From Ostrinia nubilalis (Eukaryota; Arthropoda; Insecta; Lepidoptera; Crambidae), in assembly GCF_963855985.1 (NCBI RefSeq), contig NC_087096.1:1364001-1428000 (forward strand): a DNA stretch of 64,000 nucleotides. Direction: 5' to 3'. Below are positions 13,301 through 25,300 of the stretch, one piece after another. Position 1 is the stretch's first letter. Each line of letters begins with the position of its first letter. The notes under the pieces were generated by a model. It saw only the letters and a list, made by a program, of their open reading frames with translations, did no database searches and was not told the DNA's origin. A program made the position numbers and the translations under genes.

Positions 13301-16300
13301 ATAGCCAGTTTCTCTGTGATTACGGGTTCCGGGTGAAGCTATCTTCCACTTCCAGCCTGATCATCTCTTTCCATCAAATGAGATGCAGACTAAAAGATTG
13401 CCAGTTGTAGGTAAAAAATATAGTCTCTAGAATCCACACTGTAAGGGAGGTTTCAGAATCACGTAGATCGTCCACGCGGGTGGTACACGCGCCTCGTAAG
13501 CACGTGGATAACCTGTTTGGATTGTAAATCAGCACGGGTGTTACTCGCGGGAGTTTTCACTAGACCAGTGATTCTTAACCGGTGGTCCGCGGACCGCTGG
13601 TGGTCCCTGGAGGCATTCCAAGTGGTCCACGAAGACATCGTAATAAACAAATGACGTGATGTGATGAGTCGAGTCAACACAATGCAAACGGCGCACAGTG
13701 GGCGACAAATCGACCTCCCCTTTCATAGGATTTTGAAAAAAAAAAGTGGTCCCTGACAAGACAAAAATTTGGTAAAACGGTCCCTCGTGACTAAAGGTTA
13801 AGAACCACTGCACTAGACAAAGCAACACCTAGCTTGTGACCTGCGCCCGTACCATCCGCCGCGGGCGGACGCGTGACTGTATCCTGACGTAACCTGACTA
13901 AGGGTGGGATTTTATTTATTTATTTACCCGGCAAGGTTACTGGAGCGCACGATCTCGGACCATGCCTTCTCAGTCAGCCAGGTGGGTGCGGGGTTCTCGT
14001 AAGGGTTCTCCAGAGCCACGCCGCCCGTCAGAAGGAAGCCCACCATCTCATCGTCTATCGCGCCCTGGTAATGGAAGATGGGGGTTAAATGAGTAAGCTT
14101 GCGTTTTGCTACAATCCAGATAAGATCATATTAATATGATAACTTAAAGGTGCATCCAGAGGCTGCCTAGAAGATATACAACACCTAAACAGCAGCTTCA
14201 TAAAGTCAAATAAATCAGGGTTCGGAGCCCAAGTGTTGTAGTAGGTAGTAACCCACACATTAGAGAAAAAGTGAACGTCTTAAGTTTCATCATCAACGAT
14301 TCAGCCAAAGGACGTCCACTGCTTGAAAAAGGGTCCACTCCTTAGGGGAGGCCTAAGTATTTTCACAAGGACATGACTGTCCTGTCAGCATCTAGGTGCT
14401 TTCCGTATCACTAATCATAAGTTCTCTGAGAGGGAAGTCTGCCCATGTTGCATCTAAAGGTTAGACAATTGATAATCCTGTCAAACCTTGGCCCGGAGTA
14501 TGCCCAGCGTCAGAACGAGCGAGAATATCAGCTTGTCCTTCTCGAACAGGCTGCGGCAGACGTTCTCGTAGATGCGGCGAGTGAAGAACGCGTGAGCCCC
14601 GCCAGTCTCTCGTCCAGTCGTCGCTCTAAACACAAACCTTAGCTCTCAGTATTCCCAGCGTCAGAACGAGCGAGAATATCAGCTTGTCCTTCTCGAACAG
14701 GCTGCGGCAGACGTTCTCGTAGATGCGGCGAGTGAAGAACGCGTGAGCCCCGCCAGTCTCTCGTCCAGTCGTCGCTCTAAACACAAACCTTAGCTCTCAG
14801 TATTCCCAGCGTCAGAACGAGCGAGAATATCAGCTTGTCCTTCTCGAACAGGCTGCGGCAGACATTCTCGTAGATGCTGCGAGTGAAGAACGCGTTGAGC
14901 CCCGAAAGTCTCTCGTCTAGATCATCGCTCTTCGGCGAGTTGATGATGGCCTGGTTGTACAGGTTTATGAACCTGCGAACGAATATAACTTGATTTACAA
15001 CTTGTTTCATTTCAGCCATAGGACTTCCCCTACTGAACATAGGCCTCCCCCAGATTGACCGGTTGGCAGCGGCTTCCATTACATCTATTTTTGTATAGTT
15101 CTTGCAACTCACGAAGGCGAGTGAGCTTTACTTGTGTGTGTACGTGTACATGCACATAACGATAGTGTAATGTCATGTAATGTCTGTCAAAATGTTTGAA
15201 AAACTAACAGTTGTGAGCCACCACACATGTAAAGCTCACTCGCCTTCGTGAATTGCAAAAACTATTATGGTTATCATTCATCAACTTAAAAATGATTTTT
15301 CAATGCAAAGATTCCTCGACTTTATGGACAAATACTGGTTGTATTTCAATTAAGACAGAATCTGGTTGGGGGAATCGATGTCCTCTTGAGTTTCTCCTTT
15401 TTATGATACTGTTATGTGTGTTAGGGCCACCGCTAACTCACGTGAGCGCCCGCACGCGTGTCTGAATGGAAAAATAGTATTGCCACGGTAATACTATCTA
15501 TACAGTATTCCAACTCGGCCATATTTTTGAAATAAATGTCAACAGCCCCGCGGTACGTCACTGTATGACAACATGCGATAGGGCTGCTCACCTACAGTAC
15601 CCATTCTAATTACATCTGCCTACTTAGAATTTCTGTCTAGTTTTGTGATTGTAATTTTTTTTTATTTAGACAAACAAAATACTTTGTGAATGGAATAGGA
15701 TAAAAATGCGTGTTGTTTTGTGATTAGTAGATTTAATTTAAAAAAATATACTAAAATAATTTTGAATCTACTAATCATAATGAGTAGGTACTTAATGACC
15801 TGTTACTTTAATTTCAGGCGGGTCAGTCCTTAGTCATTTTCAACACTAGGCCATCGACGTCCGTTCGGCACATTCGCGAAACCCCTAACTTTTTCATCTC
15901 AACCTCGTCCCGAGATTTGAAATTCGAAGGAAAGCTCGCGTTTCGTCGGTTTATGTGAAGTTACAATACTGTATGATATTATTACCGTGGTATTGCACAC
16001 GCGCGGCGGGGAGCGGGTGGACGCCGCGAGCGTACATAAATAGGTGGGCACCCGCTTCGTGCACCCGCGAAGTTTTAGCGTAAGCTCTAAATGTATATGA
16101 CGTTTATTTCTCACCAGTTGAGCGAGTACTGGTACATAGGATCGATGGCAGCCAGGTCTGATATACAGAAAAACAACACGGAGCTGTGCTTGGAGACAGG
16201 CACATAAAGGAGCCGCGCCTCGTCGATCTCTCTCTCAGTCACCGCTGCAGACGCCTGCTTCGCTTCGATCTCGATCGAGAGGACTTTAGATGAGGATAGG

Positions 16301-19300
16301 ATCTGGTTGGCAGATTCGTCCTCTAGGATGTTGCCGGCTGATGATAGCACCTGGATGAAGAATATTTGTTTCAAAGGAAAGTAAGGATTGGTGATAAAAG
16401 AGTTCTGATAAGAGTTTGATGCTAACTGCCATAGGTTTTCGACAGATTTCTACTATTTGAAGAAACGGTATTCAATATTAATAAATGATGTAATCTAAAA
16501 CCCCCCTCTTCTATGAGACTAATCTCCACCACAGCAACTGTGTAGTCAGAGTCTACAATATGGTCACTACTGAAATTAGTAAAGGTTGAGTATAGATCGT
16601 TTCACCACTTTTTGGTTGAGGGAAGCGCGGGGTTCGGAGAGTTTGATCCGAGCAATCCGAGCGTCATTATTGTAGTGTGCGTGATAATTATCCATGAGTG
16701 CACACGCACACTACAATAATGACGCTCGGATTGACCAAAAAGTGGTGGGGCGCGTCTTCGTGGATTAAACGATCTTATAATAATGACTGACGACTAACAA
16801 CATTTTTTCCCTCATTTCTTATGGTTTCGGATGTGAAAAATACTAGCACGTTAATGTGAACCTAAGGCCCAGAACACACGGTGAAACGCAATTGAGAATG
16901 TTACTAGGTATGCAAAATCACTTGAAACCTATGTTACAGTTAAGCTTTTACATTTACAAATACATTAGTTTTTATTTCATTCAAAAATACCCAGTAGTTA
17001 TGATTTTATAGGCATTCAAAGTTCGCTTAAATATTGAGTCCCGCCGACGGTCACGTGACCCCGTGTGACGTACATTCACAGCGTCCGCTCACTAGAAAAC
17101 GGATATAAACATACTTAAATAATTTTTTTTTTGTAAATACAAACTTATTATACATATTAACACCCAGACCCATCACAGAAATTAAAATTGAACCAAACCC
17201 AAACTTGATGCGATTGTGTCGTTTTATTGCGAATTACCTTCCAGCTCCATCATTAGACCCCGATTACTATATAGAATTAAAATACTCATCAATACAAAAC
17301 GAACGAGCCCAAACTCGATGCATTTAAGTCGTTTTATTATAGAGTTCCTATGGCCACCTTCCAGCTCCATCATCAGATCAGCTCCATGTCATCATAATAT
17401 TGCATGGTCATCCAAATCACATGTGTTTGCGAAATTTCAGCTTAATCGGTTGCCTGGAAGTGGGTCTTAATTCAGTTTGCAAGATTCCACCCATACAAAT
17501 ATGAGCCAGTCGTTGTAATATGACGTCACGCGCATACAATGGCGGGCCGGCCGCCGCACAGTGGTCTGAAAATGAAGCTCCCATACCATAGAAACTTAAT
17601 GTCAGAAATCAATAAATAAAAATATGTATTGTGTTTAGTATACCTCCCTTTGTTTTACTAATATAGTATGAAGAGTATGAGTAGCTCCATGTGTGAGAAA
17701 AAAAATAATTTTATTTTTTTTGTATGGAAAAAAACACTCAAAGTGGATTTTTTTTAAACTGAATAGAACTGAAGGGCTGGTACTCACATGAGCTATTGCA
17801 CCATACACGGCGATCAAGATGACACACAATTCTTGTGCCGTTGGTTGCCGCTTTGCATGTAGCAAGCTTTGGAAATTTTGAATTTTCGGTAGGTGATCTT
17901 TCAAGCCTTTGATGTTATTTTATGAAGTTATTTACCGCTTTCAATACGAGAATAGTATGTAAATTAATACTCATATAACTAGGAATATACTAGGGGTATT
18001 TTTAAATAATTTTTATTTTGAAAATATAAAAAAAAAAGTTTAATCATTGAATGAAGTAACCAACCAGTTGGTAACTGACATTGTTATTAGTTACTAACCT
18101 GGTAATGACGTTTTAATGAAATTAATAGAAATTAATATTGATTAAATAAACAACTTAAAAAATCGAACTGCCTAATAGGCCAATAGAATTACATTTGAAA
18201 TCGGAAATAATTCCTACAAAAGATTTTATTGTTTTAATGGTTTCATTTGTTACCCATTAAGACTATCCTAAGTTTTCGACTTCGACGGAGTTGTGCTTAA
18301 GTGGTGGGGGCCCCCGAAAGGGGCGTTTTTTCGGTTTTACGGTTATATCGCGTAAAGGACTTACCCTATCGAAAACTGGTCTTCATGACGGTTGAAGGGC
18401 ATTTAATCCTGCATTGAATAAGACCAAATTCATATGTTTTGGACAAACCGTTCTCGTGCTTATCTTCGACAAAGTACAAAATGTACGTATATTTATGATC
18501 CTCTCCACGTCCAAGTTTTGAAAAGGACCGCCTCAACCAGTTTAACCCTGTCAAGGCTTACGAGCTGGATGCGCCTATCCTTGTTCGTCTCAGCCATTCG
18601 ATACGTTGCCTAATCAATGCCTGGTAACACAGAGTCGTTCAGGAGAGTGCAAGGAAGAGGTGCAGTAACCGCAGTTAAAGAACGGCTGGGACGAACAAGG
18701 ATAGGTGCATGCAGCTCTTAAGCCTTGACAGGGTTAAACTGGTTGAGTCGGAGAGCCTGCGAGTGACGAGCCATTGGAAGTAGAGAGGGTCATTAATTAT
18801 ACAGGGTGGAAACGATAAGTGATCTCACTCGATTATTTCTAAACTATACAAGATATCGAAAAACTGATTATTGATCCTGAAAGTGCTTCACGAGCTCTTT
18901 TCAAACGGTATCTATTGTAGGTTACAGAATTAACTGGATCTATCCGAAAATTCAATGTTTTCAGGCTCCATACTAAATGTATGCCAACCACACAATTTTA
19001 GAAGTGTTAATTTTTTTAATTCAATTATAAACACTTAAATTGAACTCCAAATTGCATTCTTATTTAAAATTATTCGTGGAAAATATTGATTTTAGGCTAT
19101 ACTTGCTATAATACTATCAAGACATGAGTGCCATGACTGTGGCAGTACTAAATGTATGGAAGCTGGAAACATTGAATTTTCGGATAGATCCAGTTTATTT
19201 TGTAACCTATTATTAGTACCGTTGGATAGAGCTCGTGAAGCACTTTCAGGATCAGTAACCAGTTTTTGGATATCTTGTATAGTTTTTAATATTATGTGGT

Positions 19301-22300
19301 TTTACTAAATGTATGGAAGCCGGAAACATTGAATTTTCGGATAGATCCAGTTTATTTTGTAGCCTATTATTGGTACCGTTGGATAGAGCTCGTAAAGCAC
19401 TTTCAGGATCAGTAACCAGGTTTTGGATATCTTGTGAAGTTTAGAAATAATCGAGTGAGATCACTTATCGTTTCCACCCTGTATATACGTACATTTTGTA
19501 CTTTTTCGAAGATAAGCACGAGAACGGTTTGTCCAAAACATATGAATTTGGTCTCATTCAATGCAGGATTAAATGCCCTTCAACTGTCATGAAGACCAGT
19601 TTTCGAAAGGGTAAGTCCTTTACGCGATATAACCGTAAAACCGAAAAAACGCCCCTTTCGGGGGGCCCCACCACTTAAGCACAACTCCGTCGAAGTCGAA
19701 AACTTAGGATAGTCTTAATGGGTAACAAATGAAGCCATTAAAACAATAAAATCTTTTGTAGGAATTATTTCCGATTTCAAATGTAATTCTATTAGCCTAT
19801 TACGCAGTTCGATTTTTTAAGTTGTTTATTTAATCAATATTGATTTCTATTATTTTCATTAAAACGTCATTAGCAGGTTAGTAACTAATAACAATGTCAG
19901 TTACCAACTGGTTGGTTGCTTCATTCAATGATTAAACTTTTATTTTTTTTATATTTTCAAAATAAAAATTATTTAAAAATGCCCCTAGTATATTCCTAGT
20001 TATATGAGTATTAATTTATATACTATTCTCGTATTGAAAGCGGTGAATAACTTCATAAAATAACATCAAAGACTTGAAAGATCACCTACCGAAAATTCAA
20101 AATTTCCAAAGCTTGCTACATGCAAAGCGGCAACCAACGGCACAAGAATTGTATGTCATCTTGGTCGCCATGTATGGTGCAATAGTTCATGTGAGTACCA
20201 GCCCTTCAGTTCTATTCAGTTTAAAAAAAATCCACTTTAAGTGTTTTTTTCCATACAAAAAAAATAAAAATATTTTTTTTCTCACACATGGAGCTACTCA
20301 CACTCTTCATACTATATTAGTAAAACAAAGGGAGGTATACTAAACACAATACATATTTTTATTTATTAATTTCTGACATTAAGTTTCTATGGTATGGGAG
20401 CTTCATTCTCAGACCACTGTGCGCCGCCCGCACTTTTAAAATTCAATATCTTGGAAACTAATTGACGTATCGAAATAATTCTTTCACGCGTATTTTTTAT
20501 TTTTAACAGAGAATACAGAAAGCTAAAAAACAAAATTAGTGAACATTCTTCATTGCAACGAAACTGCAAACCGGTTTCAAACTGGTGGCGTCATGTGTGG
20601 TCTCTCAACGGAATCTATGGCAGAAACTTAGATGCAACTCAAAAGTAACTAGAAGTTGCAGTTTCGTTGCAATTGCGTTTCACCGTGTGTTCTGGGCCTA
20701 ACACAAAACGACTCCATAAATTTTTTTTCTTGAACCTTAAACTTCAAACATAAGGTTTAAAATCAACTATAAAACTGCTGGTCAACATGATGGAATTTAT
20801 ACCACAGAATAATAATAAGTACTACGTACAGAAGTTTTTCTTCGCGAAGGTATTTAAAAAAATGTATGCTCTATGTCTATAACAATATGGTGTAATTTAG
20901 CTGGTCACAAGAGTCGAGCACCATTTTGTTGACAAACTTCAGTGATCGGTACTGCGCCGAAGTCATAAGGCTGACTTCGGTAAAACGATGTGTGACGTGA
21001 AGTGCCAAACTGCGAAAAATGGCGGTGGAAATACATGAATAAGCATGAATTATATTTTGTGTTTCTATTATTATTTAGGCAGTTAAAAAATACTGCACAG
21101 TACCTATTAATTAAACCACCGTTTTTACATATAGTTTCTTGTCTTTACAATGCAAATTGGTGAAGAATACACGTGCGTGTGTCAATACTCGCTTGTGATA
21201 GTCCTGTTGATTAGGTATCTCAGGAGGGGTAGTCGCGCGTGTTTTGTTTTCGATGCAAGCTCGCGGAGATCGACAGGCCTGTTTATACCTCCAATATCTT
21301 GTCCTCGATCTCCTTGAGCGTGCGCTTGTTATTAGCACCCTCGACGATGAGCTGGTTCTTCTTGAGCTCGAGCTCGGGCCGGTCCTGCGCCACCACGATG
21401 CCGAGCAGCTGGTCCTGCAGCCCTTGCGGCGTGATCATGAAGTTCAGCATCGTCACCTGGCAATAAAGATGGGATGGAATCACAGATCACAGAAACTAAA
21501 TGGAGATGTGATAAGGGGGCGGGGCCGGTGTCGCAGCAATATGCTCAAAAACAGAACACATTGCTCGTGAAAGCAATGATGACAGCAACGACGTCATAAT
21601 GTAAACATTTTACATTGCTTACGTAGTACTAACTATTCGAACGTTGAGTATTGATACCGCAGTCAGTTGATAATGAGCACATATTTTGATTACTTTGTGT
21701 GTATGAATTTCTAATGCGACACTGAGTTTCGAACTCAGTGCATTAGTTGGCATCTCTCTATTATCTCTATGGATGGAATGGAATGCAATAAAGATATTGA
21801 CTGTTGAAAATGATCAGCATCATAATTCAGGCGCATTCAGTCTCCACTACAGAAACAGGAGCCCCTCCTGGTGTATGTATATTTGGAACGTGCATTTCTA
21901 TGCTTAAATCCACACTTAGGTTTGAATAGAGCTTAGAGCGTCGTTTCATAAGACGGGCTGTTGTGGGCAACAAGTGCAACAACCCTAGAAGTAGACTTTT
22001 ATGAGCATGAATGGAACTTACTTTGACAGCGATTTCTGGCAAGTAATGCGGGTTGCTGAGCCTGGTGGTGATGTAGAAGCGGAAGTTGTGGTTGTACTCC
22101 AGGATGTTGTCGCCCAGCTTCAAGCAGTCGATGCCTCCCGACCTGCAGCCAAGCGGTTATATGAAGAGCTCGCCTGACTCACAAATCGCATATGACCATG
22201 ACATTCATATTGATATTTTATTGATACAAGTTTTTGTGAGTCGAAATAGGAAATCACTACTCCGATAACTCATCAGGGTAGTGATTTCCTAGGGATGAGT

Positions 22301-25300
22301 TGTCGGGGTCAAGTTTCCACGAGTTCAGTTATCGGGGTCGAATTGTCTGGGCCGAGTTGTTGGGTTCAGTTCAGTTCAGTTGTCATAGGGTTGAGTTGAC
22401 CCCGTGGCGGCGGCGCGCGCATGTGTTCACGCGCACCGTTAGCGAAGACCAGGGGAGGTACTACTCCCCTGAAGCCAGTCGTCGCTTGCTCAAACAGAGC
22501 CAGCCACAGTCTGGGGCGGAGCCGCGAAAGAATGTCTAGGCCGTCTAGCTCGGACAATAACTCGCAGCACCGTCCCAAAGACTTCGGGAGGACACCGTCA
22601 GGTTTTAGTGAGTAGGCCCTGCCCATCTAGCAGGGAGAGCCTTACATAACCCACTGGTTCCCCTGGGCCAGTGGGTATGCAATTTCATGCATTTCCTGAT
22701 GAAAAAAAAAGGGTTGAGTTGACATGAGATTGAGTTATCAGGGTAGAAATGTCCGGGTCAATTTTTCGTGATACCACCACACCATTGGATGGAGAGCTTC
22801 GGCTCATAGTGTGACTGGCAGAGAACGCACCTGAACACGTTCCTAAGTAGAACGGGCTCCAACACCGCGTCCAGTTGCTCGCGAATGTTTTCCATGATGA
22901 CGGGGAATCCCATCTGGATGGAGTTCTCCAGGACCCGCACGTAGTTGGGGTCGGTTAACTTGATGACCTTCAGCTGGTTCTCCCGCTCCATGTTCTTTAT
23001 CCATTTGTTCGCTTGTTCTGGAAGCAGGAAATGAACTTTCAGTTATTCGGAAGACTAAAATGTAATAAGCTAAATGGCAACGATCTAGTAAAAGTCTTTG
23101 AAGGCACCTGGATGCGGGCAGCGCAGAACCAGAAGTTCTCTCCTAAAATGCAGTGCCCGACAGGGTCCATAATTGTATCTTACCTTTTGTAAACATTATG
23201 GAAGCAATAAACTATTGAGTATTGAGTTCTGGAAATCTGTGGAAGGCCTTTATACAGCAGTGGACGGCATTTGGTAGAAATAAAAAAGGCACTGGATGAT
23301 TCAATGCCAAGGCTAGATAAGAATGTGACATGTTTCCTATCGGCTTAATGAAAACGCTAGGCGGGGTTACTCTGAAAAAACGTTATCCGAAGTTACAAAT
23401 GTTGCCATCCATCTCACGCAAATCGAGATGCAGCATGAGCGACAGTGACAGACAGACCCGAAACTACGTAAGCAGCGTTTTGGTGCAGCCGTCCTGACAT
23501 CGTTACGAGCAAGAACGTCTCTGAACACGGGATCGTTAGAGATGGGTACCCTATTGACGGTGTGTACCTTGCGGCGCGTAATTATGTTGCTGTCGCGCTC
23601 GCACACTCACTGCGGGCGCCCGTCGCACAGTCGCGACAGCAACATAATTACGCGCGAGCGATAGGGATGGGTAGCTTGGGGTCATTGGACGGGATTCTAC
23701 GTGCTCACGGACCAGGCTTTAGTCATCAGCGAGAATGATGATGATGATTATCTGAGGCTATACCTTGCGGGTCGATCATGAGCGGCCAGCGGCGCGATTT
23801 CTCCACGATGATGCCGTTCACAGGCAGTCCCGTGATGTTCCACGCTCGGATCACCACCGGCTCACCCAGTGTAAAGCCTGGTCCGTGAGCACGTAGAATC
23901 CCGTCCAATGACCCCAAGCTACCCATCCCTATCACACGCGCGTAATTATGTTGCTGTCGCGCTCGCACACTCACTGCGAGCGCCCGTCGCACAGTCGCGA
24001 GCGATAGGGATGGGTAGCTTGGGGTCAGTGGACGGGATTCTACGTGCTCACGGACCAGGCTTTAGTCATCAGAGAGGATGATGATGATGATTATCTGACG
24101 CGATACCTTGTGGGTCGATCATGAGCGGCCAGCGGCGAGACTTCTCCACGATGATGCCGTTCTCGATGGAGAAGGCGTCCACGGGCAGTCCCGCGATGTT
24201 CCACGCTCGGATCACCACCGGCTCGCCGAGTGTAGTCATCAGAGAGAATGATTCGGAGCACGGAATCTCTGGAGACATAGTTCAAATTAAATTAATTTCT
24301 CCTCTTCTTATGCCCGTTTTCACCATCAATCCATAATTTTGACTCCTATGTAAACAAAATTCTTGTTATGTGTTACCATACGGGACTATTCCCACCTTTA
24401 TTTCCCACCACTGCAACTCCTGTGTAGCCAGGATTTACAGCTTGACCGCCAATAAAAACCCAACCAATGAAGGTCAAGTTTGTCCCATAGGGGTCACTTA
24501 AAAATTAGGGATTGATGGTGAAAACGGGCATTAGTCAAGGCACTCTGGAGTGAAGTCCGAACCATGAAAAATTTGCACGTGCTTGATAAAATTAAATACA
24601 TTTACTTACGTAATTCAATTGTGCGCGTATTCCAGATTTGCACGATCTCCCGTCTATAGTTGACGGTATATGGTCCGAGGTATGCAATGAACCCGGCTGA
24701 CAGAAGCACGTCTCCTGAAGAAAGAAAATGAATGTTTTCAATCAGGCCTCCTCAAACTAGCGTCTTTCGAACGCCTAAGCAGCAGCGCCGTAATGCCAAC
24801 GCTGAGTTGCTGCCTAGCGTAGGATTGCATAGATGGGTGAAGAGGTTTCGTTACTTGTCTGAAAAAAAAGTTGTAACGACGCCGCATCGAAAATGCGCGC
24901 GCGCTCGCGAGACCGCAACGCTAGGAAGACGCTAGTGTAGTTAGTCATTTTAGGTTTTGAAGTGTTTGACGCTCTTAATCGTATACTTTGCGTGAGACCT
25001 AGTATACAGGGTGTCCCAAAAAATATGTTAAGCCGAAGTCCAGAGATAGAGCATCGCTAGGGCTATCCGAATCACCCCCATGTATGTTCCGCGATTTTTG
25101 ATAGTTTTCGAGTTATGATTGTTGTAAATTTCTGTGCTTAGGCACTATTTTGGTCACTGTGGCGTGAATAGACAAGGTACATGCCTGATTTTTTTATAAT
25201 TATTAGATGAATACTAGGCCTATCTGATTCATAAGTATTTACATCCATAACACGAATGTAAACCAAAATCCTATTCTTGTAAAAAAAAACATAACTCGAA

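Larger units (their letters stand above)
16866..20698. mobile_element. PIF/Harbinger-like MITE, swollen by nested inserts
   Basis: The ends GGCCCAGAACACACGGTGAA and the reverse complement are flanked by TAA (16863-16865 and 20699-20701). Its own sequence near the right end (TTGCAGTTTCGTTGCAATTG) matches the copy at 32280-34207. Most of the 3.8 kb is later insertions. Confidence 0.85.
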
